A stretch of DNA of 35,927 bases from Chara braunii (lineage: Eukaryota > Streptophyta > Charophyceae > Charales > Characeae). The notes beneath the pieces are model-generated. The model did not search any database, was not told where the DNA came from, and saw nothing but the letters and a program-made list of their open reading frames with translations. Shown piece after piece: positions 9,146 to 19,332 of the stretch; position 1 is the stretch's first letter, and every line of letters begins with the position of its first letter. Both the position numbers and the translations under genes were made by a program. Location of the stretch: the NCBI GenBank assembly GCA_003427395.1, contig BFEA01000318.1, positions 1,081,543-1,117,469 of the forward strand, given 5' to 3'.

Positions 9146-9840
9146 GACCACCTGAAATTTCAGAATGAAAGATTCTGAAGTCGTCTGAAACCGCTGAAAT
9201 GGCCTGAAGACACTTCAGGTCATTTCAAAAGTTTCGGGTGGTTTGCAGGACAAGTTTTATGTTTTTTTTTTTTTTTTTTTTTACCTGTTTTTTCAGCCAC
9301 TTCAAGTCATTTCAAGAATTTCAGGTGGGGACCTGAAACCGCTGAAGTGGCTGAAGCTTCTGAATGGGTTTTTAGGTACCCCTATCTAAATGGTTGGATG
9401 GGGGTAACTGAAACCCCTTTCAGAAACTTCAACCACTTCAGGTCATTTCAGGAATTTCAAGTGGGGACTTGAAACCGCTGACATGGCTGAAGCTTCTGAA
9501 AGGGGTTTCAGGTACCCCCATCCAAATGGTTGAATGGGGATACCTGAAACCTCTTTCAGAAGCTTCAGCCACTTCAGGTCATTTCAGGAATCAGGTGGGG
9601 ACCTGAAACTGCTGAAGTGGCTGAAGCTTCTGAAAGGGGTTTCAGGTACCTCCATCCCACCATTTGTAATGGATTTGTAGGCAATCTGAAAGTGGTGTAT
9701 CGACCTGAAGTGGCTGAACTGCCTGAAGGCGGTTTCAAACAACCCCATGTATAGATCCACACACGATCTGGAAGTGGTGTAGTAACCTAAAGTGGCTGAA
9801 CTGGCTGGAAAGAAGACCTGAAAATATATGCATCCGTTAA
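9146..9840. repeat. CTGAA/TTCAG self-similar satellite
   Basis: A repeat in which CTGAA, CCTGAA and their complements TTCAG, TTCAGG occur every few bases. Three direct monomers begin at about 9331, 9467 and 9601 (period near 135). Each is itself an imperfect inverted repeat: CTGAAGTGGCTGAAGCTTC on one side and GAAGCTTCAGCCACTTCAG on the other, around a GGTACCCCCATCC centre. Shorter degenerate units flank the monomers out to 9146 and 9840. A 21-base poly-T interrupts the array at 9262-9282. Confidence 0.88.
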
Positions 9841-11329
9841 CCATCTCTCACCCGGAGGCGGGATGGGTGAGTTATGAACTCAGCCCTCCGCCATAGTTAC
9901 CCCCCCCCATACTCTGCCTGCACCTGGCGCCGAACCACGTCCAGGTTCGGTACGTTCTTTCTCCCCTACTGCCTGCTGTCTGTTGCCCTCTGCCTCGCTG
10001 CCCGGCCTTACTCACTGCCGCTTGCGCAGCGCCCTGCCTTGTCCATTCGACAGTCCCCGTTGTCCTGCTCTGCTCGTTTGCCCTCTTGCTCAGCGCCTAC
10101 TCCTACTGCCTTCGCTACCCCCGTGGACTCCTTCACCGATTGTATCTGGTGCGGATCTGCGCCCAGATTCATCTCCTCCGAAGAAAACTGCTCTGCCTGC
10201 CTCGTTGCGGCCCTATTATTGTCTGTGAGTGGACCCGACCCAACTTTGCGTCCGGGTGCACTCACCCTTTACTGTGCCTGTACCTTGCTTGTTAGTTTCC
10301 TTCTCCGCCTATCTCCCTCACTCGTGTTCGTCCGGAAACGGTCGGGACATGCAGCTTTTCATCCCAGCCATAGCACATTTCTCGTACCGATCTGTCACTC
10401 TTCTCTCTGGCTGTACCTAACGCATAACCCCGCCCTCTCTACATAGCGCAGCGCTCCAGCATCTGGATTGGTCGGTAGGCAGCCGAGCATCGACAGTCAT
10501 TGCATGCAACGCCACTGTCGGGCTCCTCCCGAATTTATGCATGTCATCCTTGCACAGGGCTATGCTACTCCTCTCTGTATCGTTCCAATTTTGACGGATG
10601 TCTCGAAGGACTGGGACACAGGTTCGTACTTCCATAGTTCAGTGGTGTATCCACTGAACTATGTTCTTGAATTACGGCCGGACCTGGCACCACCTCCGGA
10701 CCCCGTTCAGACGCAAAACCACAGAAAAAACTAATAATAATAATAATAATAATAAATAAAAATAAAAAATAAAAAATTCTCAGGGAGCGAATCAGGGGAG
10801 GAGGCCGGTGGCACTCGGTCCTCGGTCCTACCCCTCGGGCCCGCCGCCGGAACCCCCTACAAAAAGCCAAGGGGGATACTCCCACGGGACCCTCAACCCC
10901 TCGGCTCACTCCGCTGTGCTCCTCCACAGCTCCGCCTCTCGCTGCTGGCCTCGATCCCGGGATGCGCCTGGTGGAAGGTCAGTAACGTAACCTATAGGGC
11001 TAAGCCCAAGCCTGGACTGGCTGCGCGCGGCCCCGTATATGAACGGTGGCTGCAGCCAGCCTGGGCCTGTAGCAGTAGTACTAAGGCTGCTGCGTGATCT
11101 CCCACTCAAACCCACGGCCCTGTACGCACACACATACGGTTAGGGGCCGGATTTTGCTCGGCAAGTCACACTTGTGGCCCTCATAATACCACACGGAGGC
11201 CACCGCTCGCGTTCTACTCCTTTTCGCATGCTCATACCCGCGCCCAAAGGTAACATTATCGCCTAAGGACGTTTTCCGTACGGGCGCACGTACACTAGGG
11301 TGAATCCAGCATAATGAACAGCCTTCCAA
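9841..11329. other. C/T-rich DNA, no supported gene
   Basis: 9874-10446 is open for 190 codons, but two other plus frames and a minus frame are open over the same bases, which reflects pyrimidine-rich composition rather than coding. A TAA/AATA simple repeat lies at 10731-10775. The 10.8-11.33 kb part may belong to the minus-strand LTR-like copy that starts at 11561, but homology fades. Confidence 0.5.
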
Positions 11330-11561
11330 AATCTTCGGCCGGCGGAAACACCGACCCTATAGCATCAAAAGAAAAAAAATTCATCACGCGCGCCTCAAAA
11401 CTGCGCGCCCACACGCACTTTGCTCCCCGTCAACCATTCAGTCAATGCGAACCAAACACGACCACAACTTCGCACGGTATACTAAGATTCTGAACAAACC
11501 TTATCTTCTGTCACTTGCAAAAACCAGGGCGGATACCCTTGTAAGGGTATTCGCGCCGACA
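11330..11561 (-). mobile_element. LTR-like copy 2 (partial)
   Basis: Read on the minus strand from 11561: TGTCGGCGCGAATACCC, hairpin, then a segment matching 5129-5152 (GCCCTG, T-run, GTGACA), and further on a GTGTGGGCGCG...GTTTTGAGGCG block matching 5250-5272. The terminal hairpin (11529-11554) has 12-bp arms with one G-T pair. The far end was not delimited. Confidence 0.55.
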
Positions 11562-11922
11562 ATGTTCACGGGACCCGCACTGCGCCGAAGTCATACGTTC
11601 ACTTGAGGGTATAAGAAAGACCTCAATCTGCAGACCTGCAGCTAGCGAACTGAGCGAACGTATTGGAGGTTGCATTGCCCCCACACATTTATTTGTAGTG
11701 TTTCGGGCAAGGACACCTTGCACCAGTGCTGCCACTGGGGTTATGGGACAACATCGATGTTTCAATGTGCCTCACCACATGCCTGGAGGTGCACATGTTT
11801 CTTTCCTTGTTCCTTCCCTTCGTGTGCTTTCTTCAAGTTTCTTGCACTTCGTTTTGTTTTGTCTGTTTTCATTATCTGTTTTTTTTTCCATGGCAGCGCA
11901 CAATGCTTCCGAGGGGAGTAGT

Positions 11923-11925
<3 letters not shown>

Positions 11926-12012
<87 letters not shown>
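11926..12012. repeat. AG microsatellite at a gap edge
   Basis: About 43 AG units with one AAAG interruption, running directly into the N gap. Confidence 0.98.
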
Positions 12013-12111
12013 NNNNNNNNNNNNNNNNNNNNNNNNNNNNNNNNNNNNNNNNNNNNNNNNNNNNNNNNNNNNNNNNNNNNNNNNNNNNNNNNNNNNNNNN
12101 NNNNNNNNNNN
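12013..12111. other. Assembly gap (99 N)
   Basis: Run of N between an AG microsatellite and a poly-G run. Frames through it are meaningless. Confidence 1.

Positions 12112-12146
<35 letters not shown>
12112..12146. repeat. Poly-G run (35)
   Basis: 35 consecutive G directly after the gap, which may be a sequencing artefact (no-signal G calls) or a true homopolymer. Confidence 0.95.
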
Positions 12147-12375
12147 CTTTGGGTCGGGCGCGGTTTGAGCGAGGTTGCGTGCGGTGGTTGCGTACCATGG
12201 TTGCGGGGTCGCTAATGCGGGGAGCGGGGGTGCCGGGAGCGGGGACCGGTGGTGCGGGGAGCGGGGGTGAGGAGCGGGGACCGGCAACTACGAGTGTGGT
12301 GGCAGGGGTGAGTGGTGCGGCAGCGGGGATACGGGGATCGGGCGGTGGTCAGTGGTCAGTGGTCAGTGGTCGGGC
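12147..12375. repeat. G-rich degenerate repeat
   Basis: GGAGCGGGG/GGTGCGGGG units and, at about 12344-12371, four GTGGTCA-type 7-bp tandem copies. Many GGGG tracts give G-quadruplex potential. Confidence 0.75.
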
Positions 12376-12490
12376 GAGGGGATGACGAGAGCGTAGCTTT
12401 GGTTCTCTGTTGATGGAATGAGAGTGCATTACTGCCTTCCGGACGATGACAGGCTTCTTGGCTTTCAATATGATTTGCGATCCGGAATCT
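12376..12490 (+). repeat. Segmental duplication block A, copy 1
   Basis: About 115 bp (starts GGATGACGAGAGCGTAGC) closely matching 34345-34455. In that second locus, block A is joined directly to block B. Here about 1.38 kb separates the two. Confidence 0.9.
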
Positions 12491-12515
12491 GATATTTCGC
12501 CGTTGTCCACTTTAC

Positions 12516-12529
12516 TTGTATTACTATTA

Positions 12530-12583
<54 letters not shown>

Positions 12584-12598
12584 TATTATTATTATTTG
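12516..12598. repeat. TTA microsatellite
   Basis: About 25 ATT/TTA units, inserted a short way after block A. Confidence 0.97.
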
Positions 12599-13130
12599 GA
12601 CACCGGGTGTTAGGACAGGGGTCAGAGATGAACGGAATATGGGGCGTTGGAGAGGAGAGAGACATTATCACTTTGTGATGGTGCCTGCCTCCTCCATCCT
12701 CCTCCATTTCTTTTCCTTGATTGATCTTCTCAGCCGCTTGTTTTCTCAACTATAAATGTCTGATAATGATTTCCACTTAGATAATTACGTTTTTTGCTAA
12801 CCTTAAAAGCCCAGACCACCAATCACATCAAACTAGACATGGCCGATAAAACAAGGCGATTGTGGGAGCTTTGTCGGAGTTCAGGAGGAACTTTAGAGGC
12901 ATGGAACCATAATGCACGCATGACTCGCTCCTTTCCCTTATCCCTTACTAATTACAACCCTCTATTAGACTGCATGAATGCGTGTGTTATACATCTTCTT
13001 GTTGTCTTCAGCCGTAAAACTTTCAGAAAGGGTAAATGGACATATGCATGAAGTAAGAACCTTGCCTGAAGTAAGGAAGGAACCTAGGAGAACCGAGAAG
13101 GAACCTAGTCTGCTTGGGTTTGGGAGATAA
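12599..13130. other. Unannotated DNA before the hairpin array
   Basis: No frame with protein character. A GAAGTAAG/GGAACCTAG direct repeat occurs near 13052-13105. Confidence 0.5.
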
Positions 13131-13134
13131 AGCC

Positions 13135-14657
13135 GTGTGATGGAGGATCCCGTGAAGTCGTCACACTGCTTGCACGAATTGACTAAGGTGAATGATGGGA
13201 TATTCCCATGCGAATTACCCTGTCATTCACCTGACTAAGTTACGTTTTGATGAGATGTATGTTTGACTCCAACATTGGTGATGGGAAGCTAGCATGCGTT
13301 TTCTTTGTTACCTTACGGACTAGACCTAAGAGTTAATCCGGTACTCCCGTGAGGTACAAGGCTTCTAAGCTATGACGACTAACATAAGCAAAGGTAGTAG
13401 GAGGCTCCCGTGGGGCTGTCCTAATCACCTATCGGACTAGACTTGAAAGAGAATAAAGTACTCGTCGTGCGAGTACGAAAACTCCTAAGTCTAGGACGAT
13501 CCGTCCGACTTCTTGTGAGTCGGCATACTTCTTGCTTATTCGCGATGTCTAGGCAAGGAAGATGAAGAGTCATAATAACTTAACTAAGAGTTATTTTGAC
13601 TGATCTCCTACGCATCTAACAGGTAGTAGGATAACTCATGTGGGGTAGTCCTAAATACTTGTTTGATTTGAAGATCAACTAACGAGAGAAGAAATGAGGT
13701 GATTGTGTTTGGACAGTAGAGGGATACTCCCGAGTAACCGTACTACTTGTTTGGGTATGACTGACGGATGGCATGAGTAGTTACTAACGATCTATCAATT
13801 CAATATTGAATCAGGTTATGGGAGGCTCCCGTGGGGTCGTCCTATCGCTTGATGAAGGGAGTGGTAGTCGTTGTCATTCGGGTAGTAGTAGGATAACTCC
13901 CATGGGGTCATCCTATTACAGACTTGGACCCGAGCAAGCTATTAACACAATAGTGAGAAGAGGTCACCTTACTATTTATTCTTTGACAACTTACTTACAC
14001 CTGGTTTATCTAATTATCAAATGGGTAATGAGTAGTAGGCTTCCGTATGGGTTGCAATATGGTCATACTCGAGAGGGTAAACTCCTTACTACCCAAGGAA
14101 GAAATAGGGAAACTCCCGTGGGGTCATCTTATTGATTGCTTGGCTCTACCTTAACAAGCCTAGAAGGATACATCAGCAAAAGGAGGACCTGGTGTTTGCC
14201 TGTGTCTACTAACTCAATCATAGCTCGTCTAATTCGGAGAAGTTAGTAGGGTGGTTCCAGTTGGGCTATTCTATTATGCTCTTAAGAATAGATTGAGTTT
14301 TTCTGATAAATGAATAATAGGGGACTTCCGTGAAGGCCACCTATTGTTGATTTGAATTTTAAACTGATCTTTGATAACGAGATGATCTGAAGTATTGATG
14401 AATGTTGAAACAAGTGTTGGAAGTGTCTCAACAAGGCCTTCTCAACTCCTTGTTGTAACTAATAAAGGGATACTCCCATGTGAGTTATCCGGTCGCTTGC
14501 ATAAGATGGTTTGAAAAAATTAATTGCATAAAAACTGCATGGATTTTAAAGGGTGGTTGAGTGTTCCCGTGGGACTACTCGATTGCTCGTTTGGCTAACC
14601 GTTTGTCTGAAATTGATCAAGTAGTGGAAGATTCTCGTGTAAATCACCCACTACTTG
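13135..14657. repeat. Array of ~20 imperfect hairpins with shared apex
   Basis: Every 50-110 bp there is an inverted repeat of 7-16 bp whose apex is usually CCCGTGGG or CCCATGGGG, while stems differ between units. Best examples: 13188-13230 (GTGAATGA/TCATTCAC outside), 13393-13429, 13458-13476 (GTACTCG/CGAGTAC), 13505-13523, 13627-13653, 13715-13747, 13818-13845, 13885-13919 (16-bp stem GTAGTAGGATAACTCC with two G-T pairs and one A-C mismatch, 3-nt loop), 14313-14348, 14468-14490, 14559-14580, 14618-14657 (CAAGTAGTGG/CCACTACTTG perfect). Spacers are unique, so this is neither a tandem satellite nor a CRISPR. No open frame spans it. Function unknown. Confidence 0.8.
13871..14450 (+). repeat. 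Segmental duplication block B, copy 1
   Basis: Matches 34455-34945, part of the hairpin array. Relative to this copy the second lacks about 85 bp between ACT direct repeats (13896-13980 region), removing the best hairpin. Confidence 0.9.
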
Positions 14658-14659
14658 CG

Positions 14660-15870
14660 TATGCCAGGACAAGAAGAAGAGAAAAGAAAAAGAGGGTGCT
14701 CCAGCGGGAATGACTCCAAATGAAGTAGAATAAAGAGCAAATACCGCGGGGAAAAAAAAATAGAAAAGAAGAAGTTCCACATAACCTCATTTCAGTGATA
14801 AACTCCTGAGGGAGAAAGCACCACTGGCATGAGTTGATCTCAACCAGATTACCACATAAGCACCAGAAAGAATGTGCTTACTCGGATGAGAGAAAATGAG
14901 AGGATTAGAAGTGAAGGAAAAAACGATTCCCTTTAACAGATCTAGGACATGAGCATGAATCTCCTTGAAAATGAGATAGGGACAGATTGAAGGATTTGAA
15001 GGAGTAGTACTAAGAACTAGACTCGGGATATTATTCCCAGGGTTCGTGATCTGAGGGTCCGACCCTCGGAAACGATGAGTGAAAAACTAGGAGGGGATGT
15101 TGAATTGTTGTTTACTTGTGTGTGTGCAGGTCCGGGTTCATTTTACTACTGCATTTGAAGGAAAGGATCTACAAAAGGATCCAAACTTTCTGTTATCATT
15201 CGATAACAGGCCGGTTGTTACCGATTCAACTTTTTCCCCATGAGTTGACACCCACATCTAAAGACAAATCTTGTAGTCAGTAAAACTTTCAACTGTGGTC
15301 ATTGCTTGAATGGTCCTAGTCACTCTCAAGGGTCCTTTGAAGAAATGTGAGGGGTTTGGGCTTACGTCTCAGGAAAGATAGAGTTGTCATACATGGTTTG
15401 GGGAGTGAGGGACAATGTCAATGGTTGATGGTTGACGCCATTAATGCATAGCATGTGAACTGTCTTTGCATTATTCTGTGCAGGTTTATCTGGTGCATGG
15501 TTTGGATTGAACTGGGCTTGACCTCGTGAAGAGAGGACACACAACACTTGTGAAAGTGGGGAGGGTTCTCGGTGGTAATACCTCTATATTCATTATCTGT
15601 TCTATATAACTTTGGTAATATTTGATGTTCAGTTAAGTCATGACATGTCAAGTAGAATGGAATGCCATAGTTAGTAAGATGATTTGATTGGTACCTTGTT
15701 CTCTTTTGGCAGGAGAATAACACATTTTAGGTTCAGAAGCGGAGATAGACAGCCTTAAAAAAGTTCGACCTGAATATCTAGAAGTCCAGGATAGAGAAAT
15801 CACATCCTGAACCTGACTTGACTAACGGGTCAGTCCTAGGCGTCTTACCGCGCGTACCCCACTCCTATGC
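14660..15870. other. Unannotated A/G-rich DNA
   Basis: No supported gene. Three pyrimidine-tract-plus-CAG sites (near 15128, 15483, 15711) look like splice acceptors, but no consistent exon follows. Confidence 0.45.
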
Positions 15871-15875
15871 TGGGA

Positions 15876-16040
15876 CGATCGAGAAAGCGCCCTCGACCAA
15901 CCTACCTCTACAAAGGCATGTAAAAGCCTTCGCATGTGGACCGGTAGCTCAGCAGGGATACGCCTACCTAAGGGTGGTGATAACCCCTTGGGTAGAGGTA
16001 AGTTGTACCTCGTGACACCCTGACCTGTCGTGGGGCGTCG
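15876..16040 (+). repeat. Structured dispersed repeat, copy 1
   Basis: About 165 bp sharing, with 30784-30945, CGCCCTCG, ACCTACCTCT, TAAAAGC, TTCGCA, GTAGCTC and AAGGGTGGTGATA blocks in the same order. Stem TACCTAAGGG/CCCTTGGGTA (15965-15994) closes the GTGGTGATA loop. TAGCTCAGCAGGG looks like a Pol III A box, but no B box follows. It may be part of an LTR or a small structured RNA. I do not recognise the family. Confidence 0.65.
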
Positions 16041-16825
16041 TGAGAGGTATAACACGCACGCACGGTTGGAGTGGTAACTGGTTCTTCTCAAACAACTTTG
16101 AAGAAACATCCTGTGTGACACGACCATGAGGTTCAGCGCTCCCAAATAAGGTGCGTGACCGCCGCGCAGGACAGGTGGCGCCGTTGCCGAGGACCTTCGG
16201 TTGCCTGTCGTGGTCCTTTGTGAACGGACTTGGGTCTGGTTACTTGAAGCCCTAGCAAAACGACAAACGAAAAGTAGAGTATTATATAATCTCCACTAGT
16301 TAGGAAGAAAGCTACTGAGGATAATTGTTGCTCCGTTAACGCAGGTTATGTCTTGGGAAGTTTTTTAACACGTATCAGCTGAAGTCTCTCGCATATCATT
16401 CCTCTGAACCTTAGTTTGCATTTTTATCACTTCCCCACGGAGATAGTTGTTCTCGTGTCTATTTATGAGAGAATGTGCGAACTGGCAGTTAAGGATCACA
16501 AAATTATTCATAAAAGTAGAGTCGGTAGGGATAGCAGAGGAACCGATCGACACAATAGGATTTGACAAGTTTCTCTTCGAATCTGCTCGAGAGGTTTCGA
16601 CTGCGCTAATTCCTTCCGACCATAATATTTTTCATCTCTACGACGACCTTGAGTACTCCCGCTTCTGAAGTCTTTATTAAAGATCCTCTAGATAAGTAGT
16701 TAAGTAGGTTCTATTACGACACAAAAATTGAGATTCCTTCATAAAGGTAAACATCACTATACATAGGCGATACCTTAATCAATGAGTGGCTAGGATGGTT
16801 CTATAAGTAATACCTTTCTCCAACC
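16041..16825. other. Unannotated DNA with one possible coding stretch
   Basis: A frame at 16447-16668 (73 codons, acidic, ending YDDLEYSRF) has a protein-like composition but no recognisable domain. It may belong to the retroelement that follows. Confidence 0.35.
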
Positions 16826-17257
16826 ATGCCACGTGGAGCAGGAACTGGAAAGGGGAGAGGCGGTCGGCAGGGAAAAACCACAGAGAAGCCTATTAGAGAG
16901 GAACGGGAGGAAGAAGACGAGGAAGAGAAGAAGTGGGAGGGATTAAGATTGCGGCGACTTAAGAAAGATCTGCGCGAACGAACGTCATCTCCAGTGAAAA
17001 TGGCTTACTACTCTTATAAGTACAAACGGTGTTACGACTCCCCGCCACCACGCTTTGAGCCACTTTCCCGTACTTATCGTTCCTCATCTTCTTCTATGGT
17101 ACGCCGGCTTCAACAGTTGACTGTTCTTCCCCAGCCACCTCGACTTGCTCTTCCACCTCCGCCGCATGTGCCTGACCCTCTTGTAGTGTCCCAGCTTGTG
17201 TCAACGGATCGTAGAGTATGTATTACCCTGACACTATTTTTTCCTATGTTAGATTGA
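16826..17257 (+). CDS. Hypothetical basic/proline-rich protein, possible first exon of a gag-like gene
   Basis: 143 codons from ATG: a glycine/arginine start (MPRGAGTGKGRGGRQGK), a highly charged segment (EEREEEDEEEKK, about residues 26-38), an Arg/Lys patch, a Ser/Tyr stretch and a proline-rich end (LPPPPHVPDPL, residues ~110-120). Such RG-rich starts are common in retroelement gag proteins. GTATGT at 17216 could be a splice donor ending the exon after ~130 codons. It lies 2 kb upstream of a gag-like region on the same strand. No domain is recognised. It could be a chance low-complexity frame. Confidence 0.4.
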   Translation: MPRGAGTGKGRGGRQGKTTEKPIREEREEEDEEEKKWEGLRLRRLKKDLRERTSSPVKMAYYSYKYKRCYDSPPPRFEPLSRTYRSSSSSMVRRLQQLTVLPQPPRLALPPPPHVPDPLVVSQLVSTDRRVCITLTLFFPMLD

Positions 17258-19332
17258 ATTATGCGGGTTAATCCCATACCTGTTGTAAAGAGGGATGATT
17301 TAAGGATGTGATCCTACCAACACGAAGCGGGGCCAGGGTTAGTGATGATTTAGTTTTTGTCAGGGTCATCAGGCAAAAACACCCTCAAGGGAGAGTAGAT
17401 CAAGATGACCTTAGTACTTCTCCCCCTGTCAATGACGGTACTCATAATAGAGAGGATATCCGTATGGGAAGAAAAATGAGAGGTGATGGAGGGTATTGAC
17501 AACTCCTTTGGGATAATCGATCTTAACAAACATGAAACGATCCCTTTGGGCTTATGTCTTGGGTAGGCATTATTTTTCCCTTGTTCATAGATAGAATACC
17601 ACTCAATCGATTATATCAAGTGAAGGGTGAAGTGTTTCAATAGCATGATGGTGAGTCAAGAGCATTCTCAGGAATACAAGGAGGTATAAGAGTGAATGGT
17701 GTAAGAAAGGACCTTCATTTGTTGTGAGTTCTTAATAAAAGTTTTGTTTTAGGAAAGAATCAATGTGAGCTAAGTTCATCCTTGGGATTATTTTAGAGGT
17801 TGATTTTGTCTATAAGGGGCACCCAAAGGTTCCTGATCCCAACTGCAGTAAGGCAATGATGAGTTTTATGTAACATCATGATATTTATGTTTAACTTGGT
17901 GACGAGATTCATGTATGAGGCTATCTAGTCCAAAACTATCTACCTGAATATATCCAATTAAATCTAAGCGCTTAAATTTCCTTCTTTTAAGATCATTCAT
18001 TTGAATTATCTATGTAAATTCATCCGTTCATGCCAATATATTTGATTCAAGCCTACTTAATACTATTCATATGACACCATCTATCTAAGGCATTTTTATT
18101 CATGAGTTATCCATCTGAGTTTATTTATTTAAGATTGTACTCCTTAATCCATCTTTATGAGCTAATCAAATATGACTATTTATTCATGCCTATATGGTTG
18201 GATTGCTCTTCTTATAAAGGATAAAAGAAATGCACATAATCCACGTTCGACGCGGGTTCGGAGGTGAATGGAGTGACCGACTTCTTGGGGGAAGAGATAC
18301 TTTGAAGAGGTGGTAAATGTGTAGAGTCTACTTTTGGGGCAGTTGCAATCCTAAAGTTATTCTTTCCTTGAAAGATGGTTTGAAGGAGCTATAAATTTAT
18401 CTTCTAAAGTAGTAGTGAAACCCTCGCCGGAACTATGTTCCTGGTCCATAGTGGGGTGTTGTCACCTAACCCTTAAACGACGTTTGAGGAAATATGACTA
18501 CGTTACTACCTGAGAAGGAGGAAAGTATTTGGGCCTTGTTAGACTGTGGTCTATGACGGAGGCGACTACTACCTGTTGCAAGGAAGTAGGGGGTGATTCC
18601 CCAACTATCCTTGTATCAGGTGGGTTCATCAGCACAAGACAGGATACAGGATATGTCATTCTGGAACGTGCACAGTGGGGTTGTCTACTAATTGACAAGG
18701 GTCTGCAAGGAACGGATGTTGGAATCGGAGGGTGAAGAAGTGAGGCTTGATCCTTGAGCAGGGCTCGGGAGTCTAAGATGTTAACCCGTTTTAAGGGATT
18801 ATACTGCCCCTTGATACAATATACTATTGTCAAAGCCCAGGGAGTAGAATGTAATACTCTCATTATTTTTGCATATAAAAACATTCATAATTGGAGAACT
18901 TATTAACCACAGTGTGACTGTTGTCCATCATAACAGCTACCATAACTTTCTCATCATCACTATGCACACATATATCAGTTGAACTTGTCTCTTTGCTTGT
19001 GAATACTATTTACTTACTCAAATATTATAATTATTAATTATTGTTTTCAATGTGACAGTATATACCTACTATAAGTAACGATTAGTATGATAATTTACGA
19101 CATTTAATATTCAAAAATTGCAAATGTATTATTATCGCAATGTATTTTCACCTCTTTTTTCAATGGTCTTAGGCGTTGGGAATGAGCGATGTTAGTGATG
19201 TATCATTCGAAGACTACATTTCATGAAATATATTGTAAAAAAAAAAAAAAAAAGTTCTATATAGTGATAGGGAATGCTTGCTAGACGTTCATCCGTATGA
19301 GCAGGACCTAGGGATAGTTCAAGAAAGTCAGA
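17258..19332. other. AT-rich DNA, possible intron, no gene
   Basis: Over 2 kb with no convincing frame on either strand, AT-rich, with poly-A at 19236-19251. Candidate acceptors TTCAATGGTCTTAG (about 19172) and GTCAG (19331) lie near its 3' end, so it could be intronic between the two coding-like segments. Confidence 0.4.

Noticed and set aside
9874-10446. 190-codon plus-strand frame
   Set aside because: Three or more frames are open over the same pyrimidine-rich bases, as expected where stop codons are rare by composition.
11698-12385. RERERE-type and poly-Gly protein frames through the gap
   Set aside because: Translations of the AG microsatellite, N run and poly-G.
13135-14657. CRISPR array
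   Set aside because: Repeats vary in stem sequence and spacing, the context is eukaryotic, and no cas-like genes exist.
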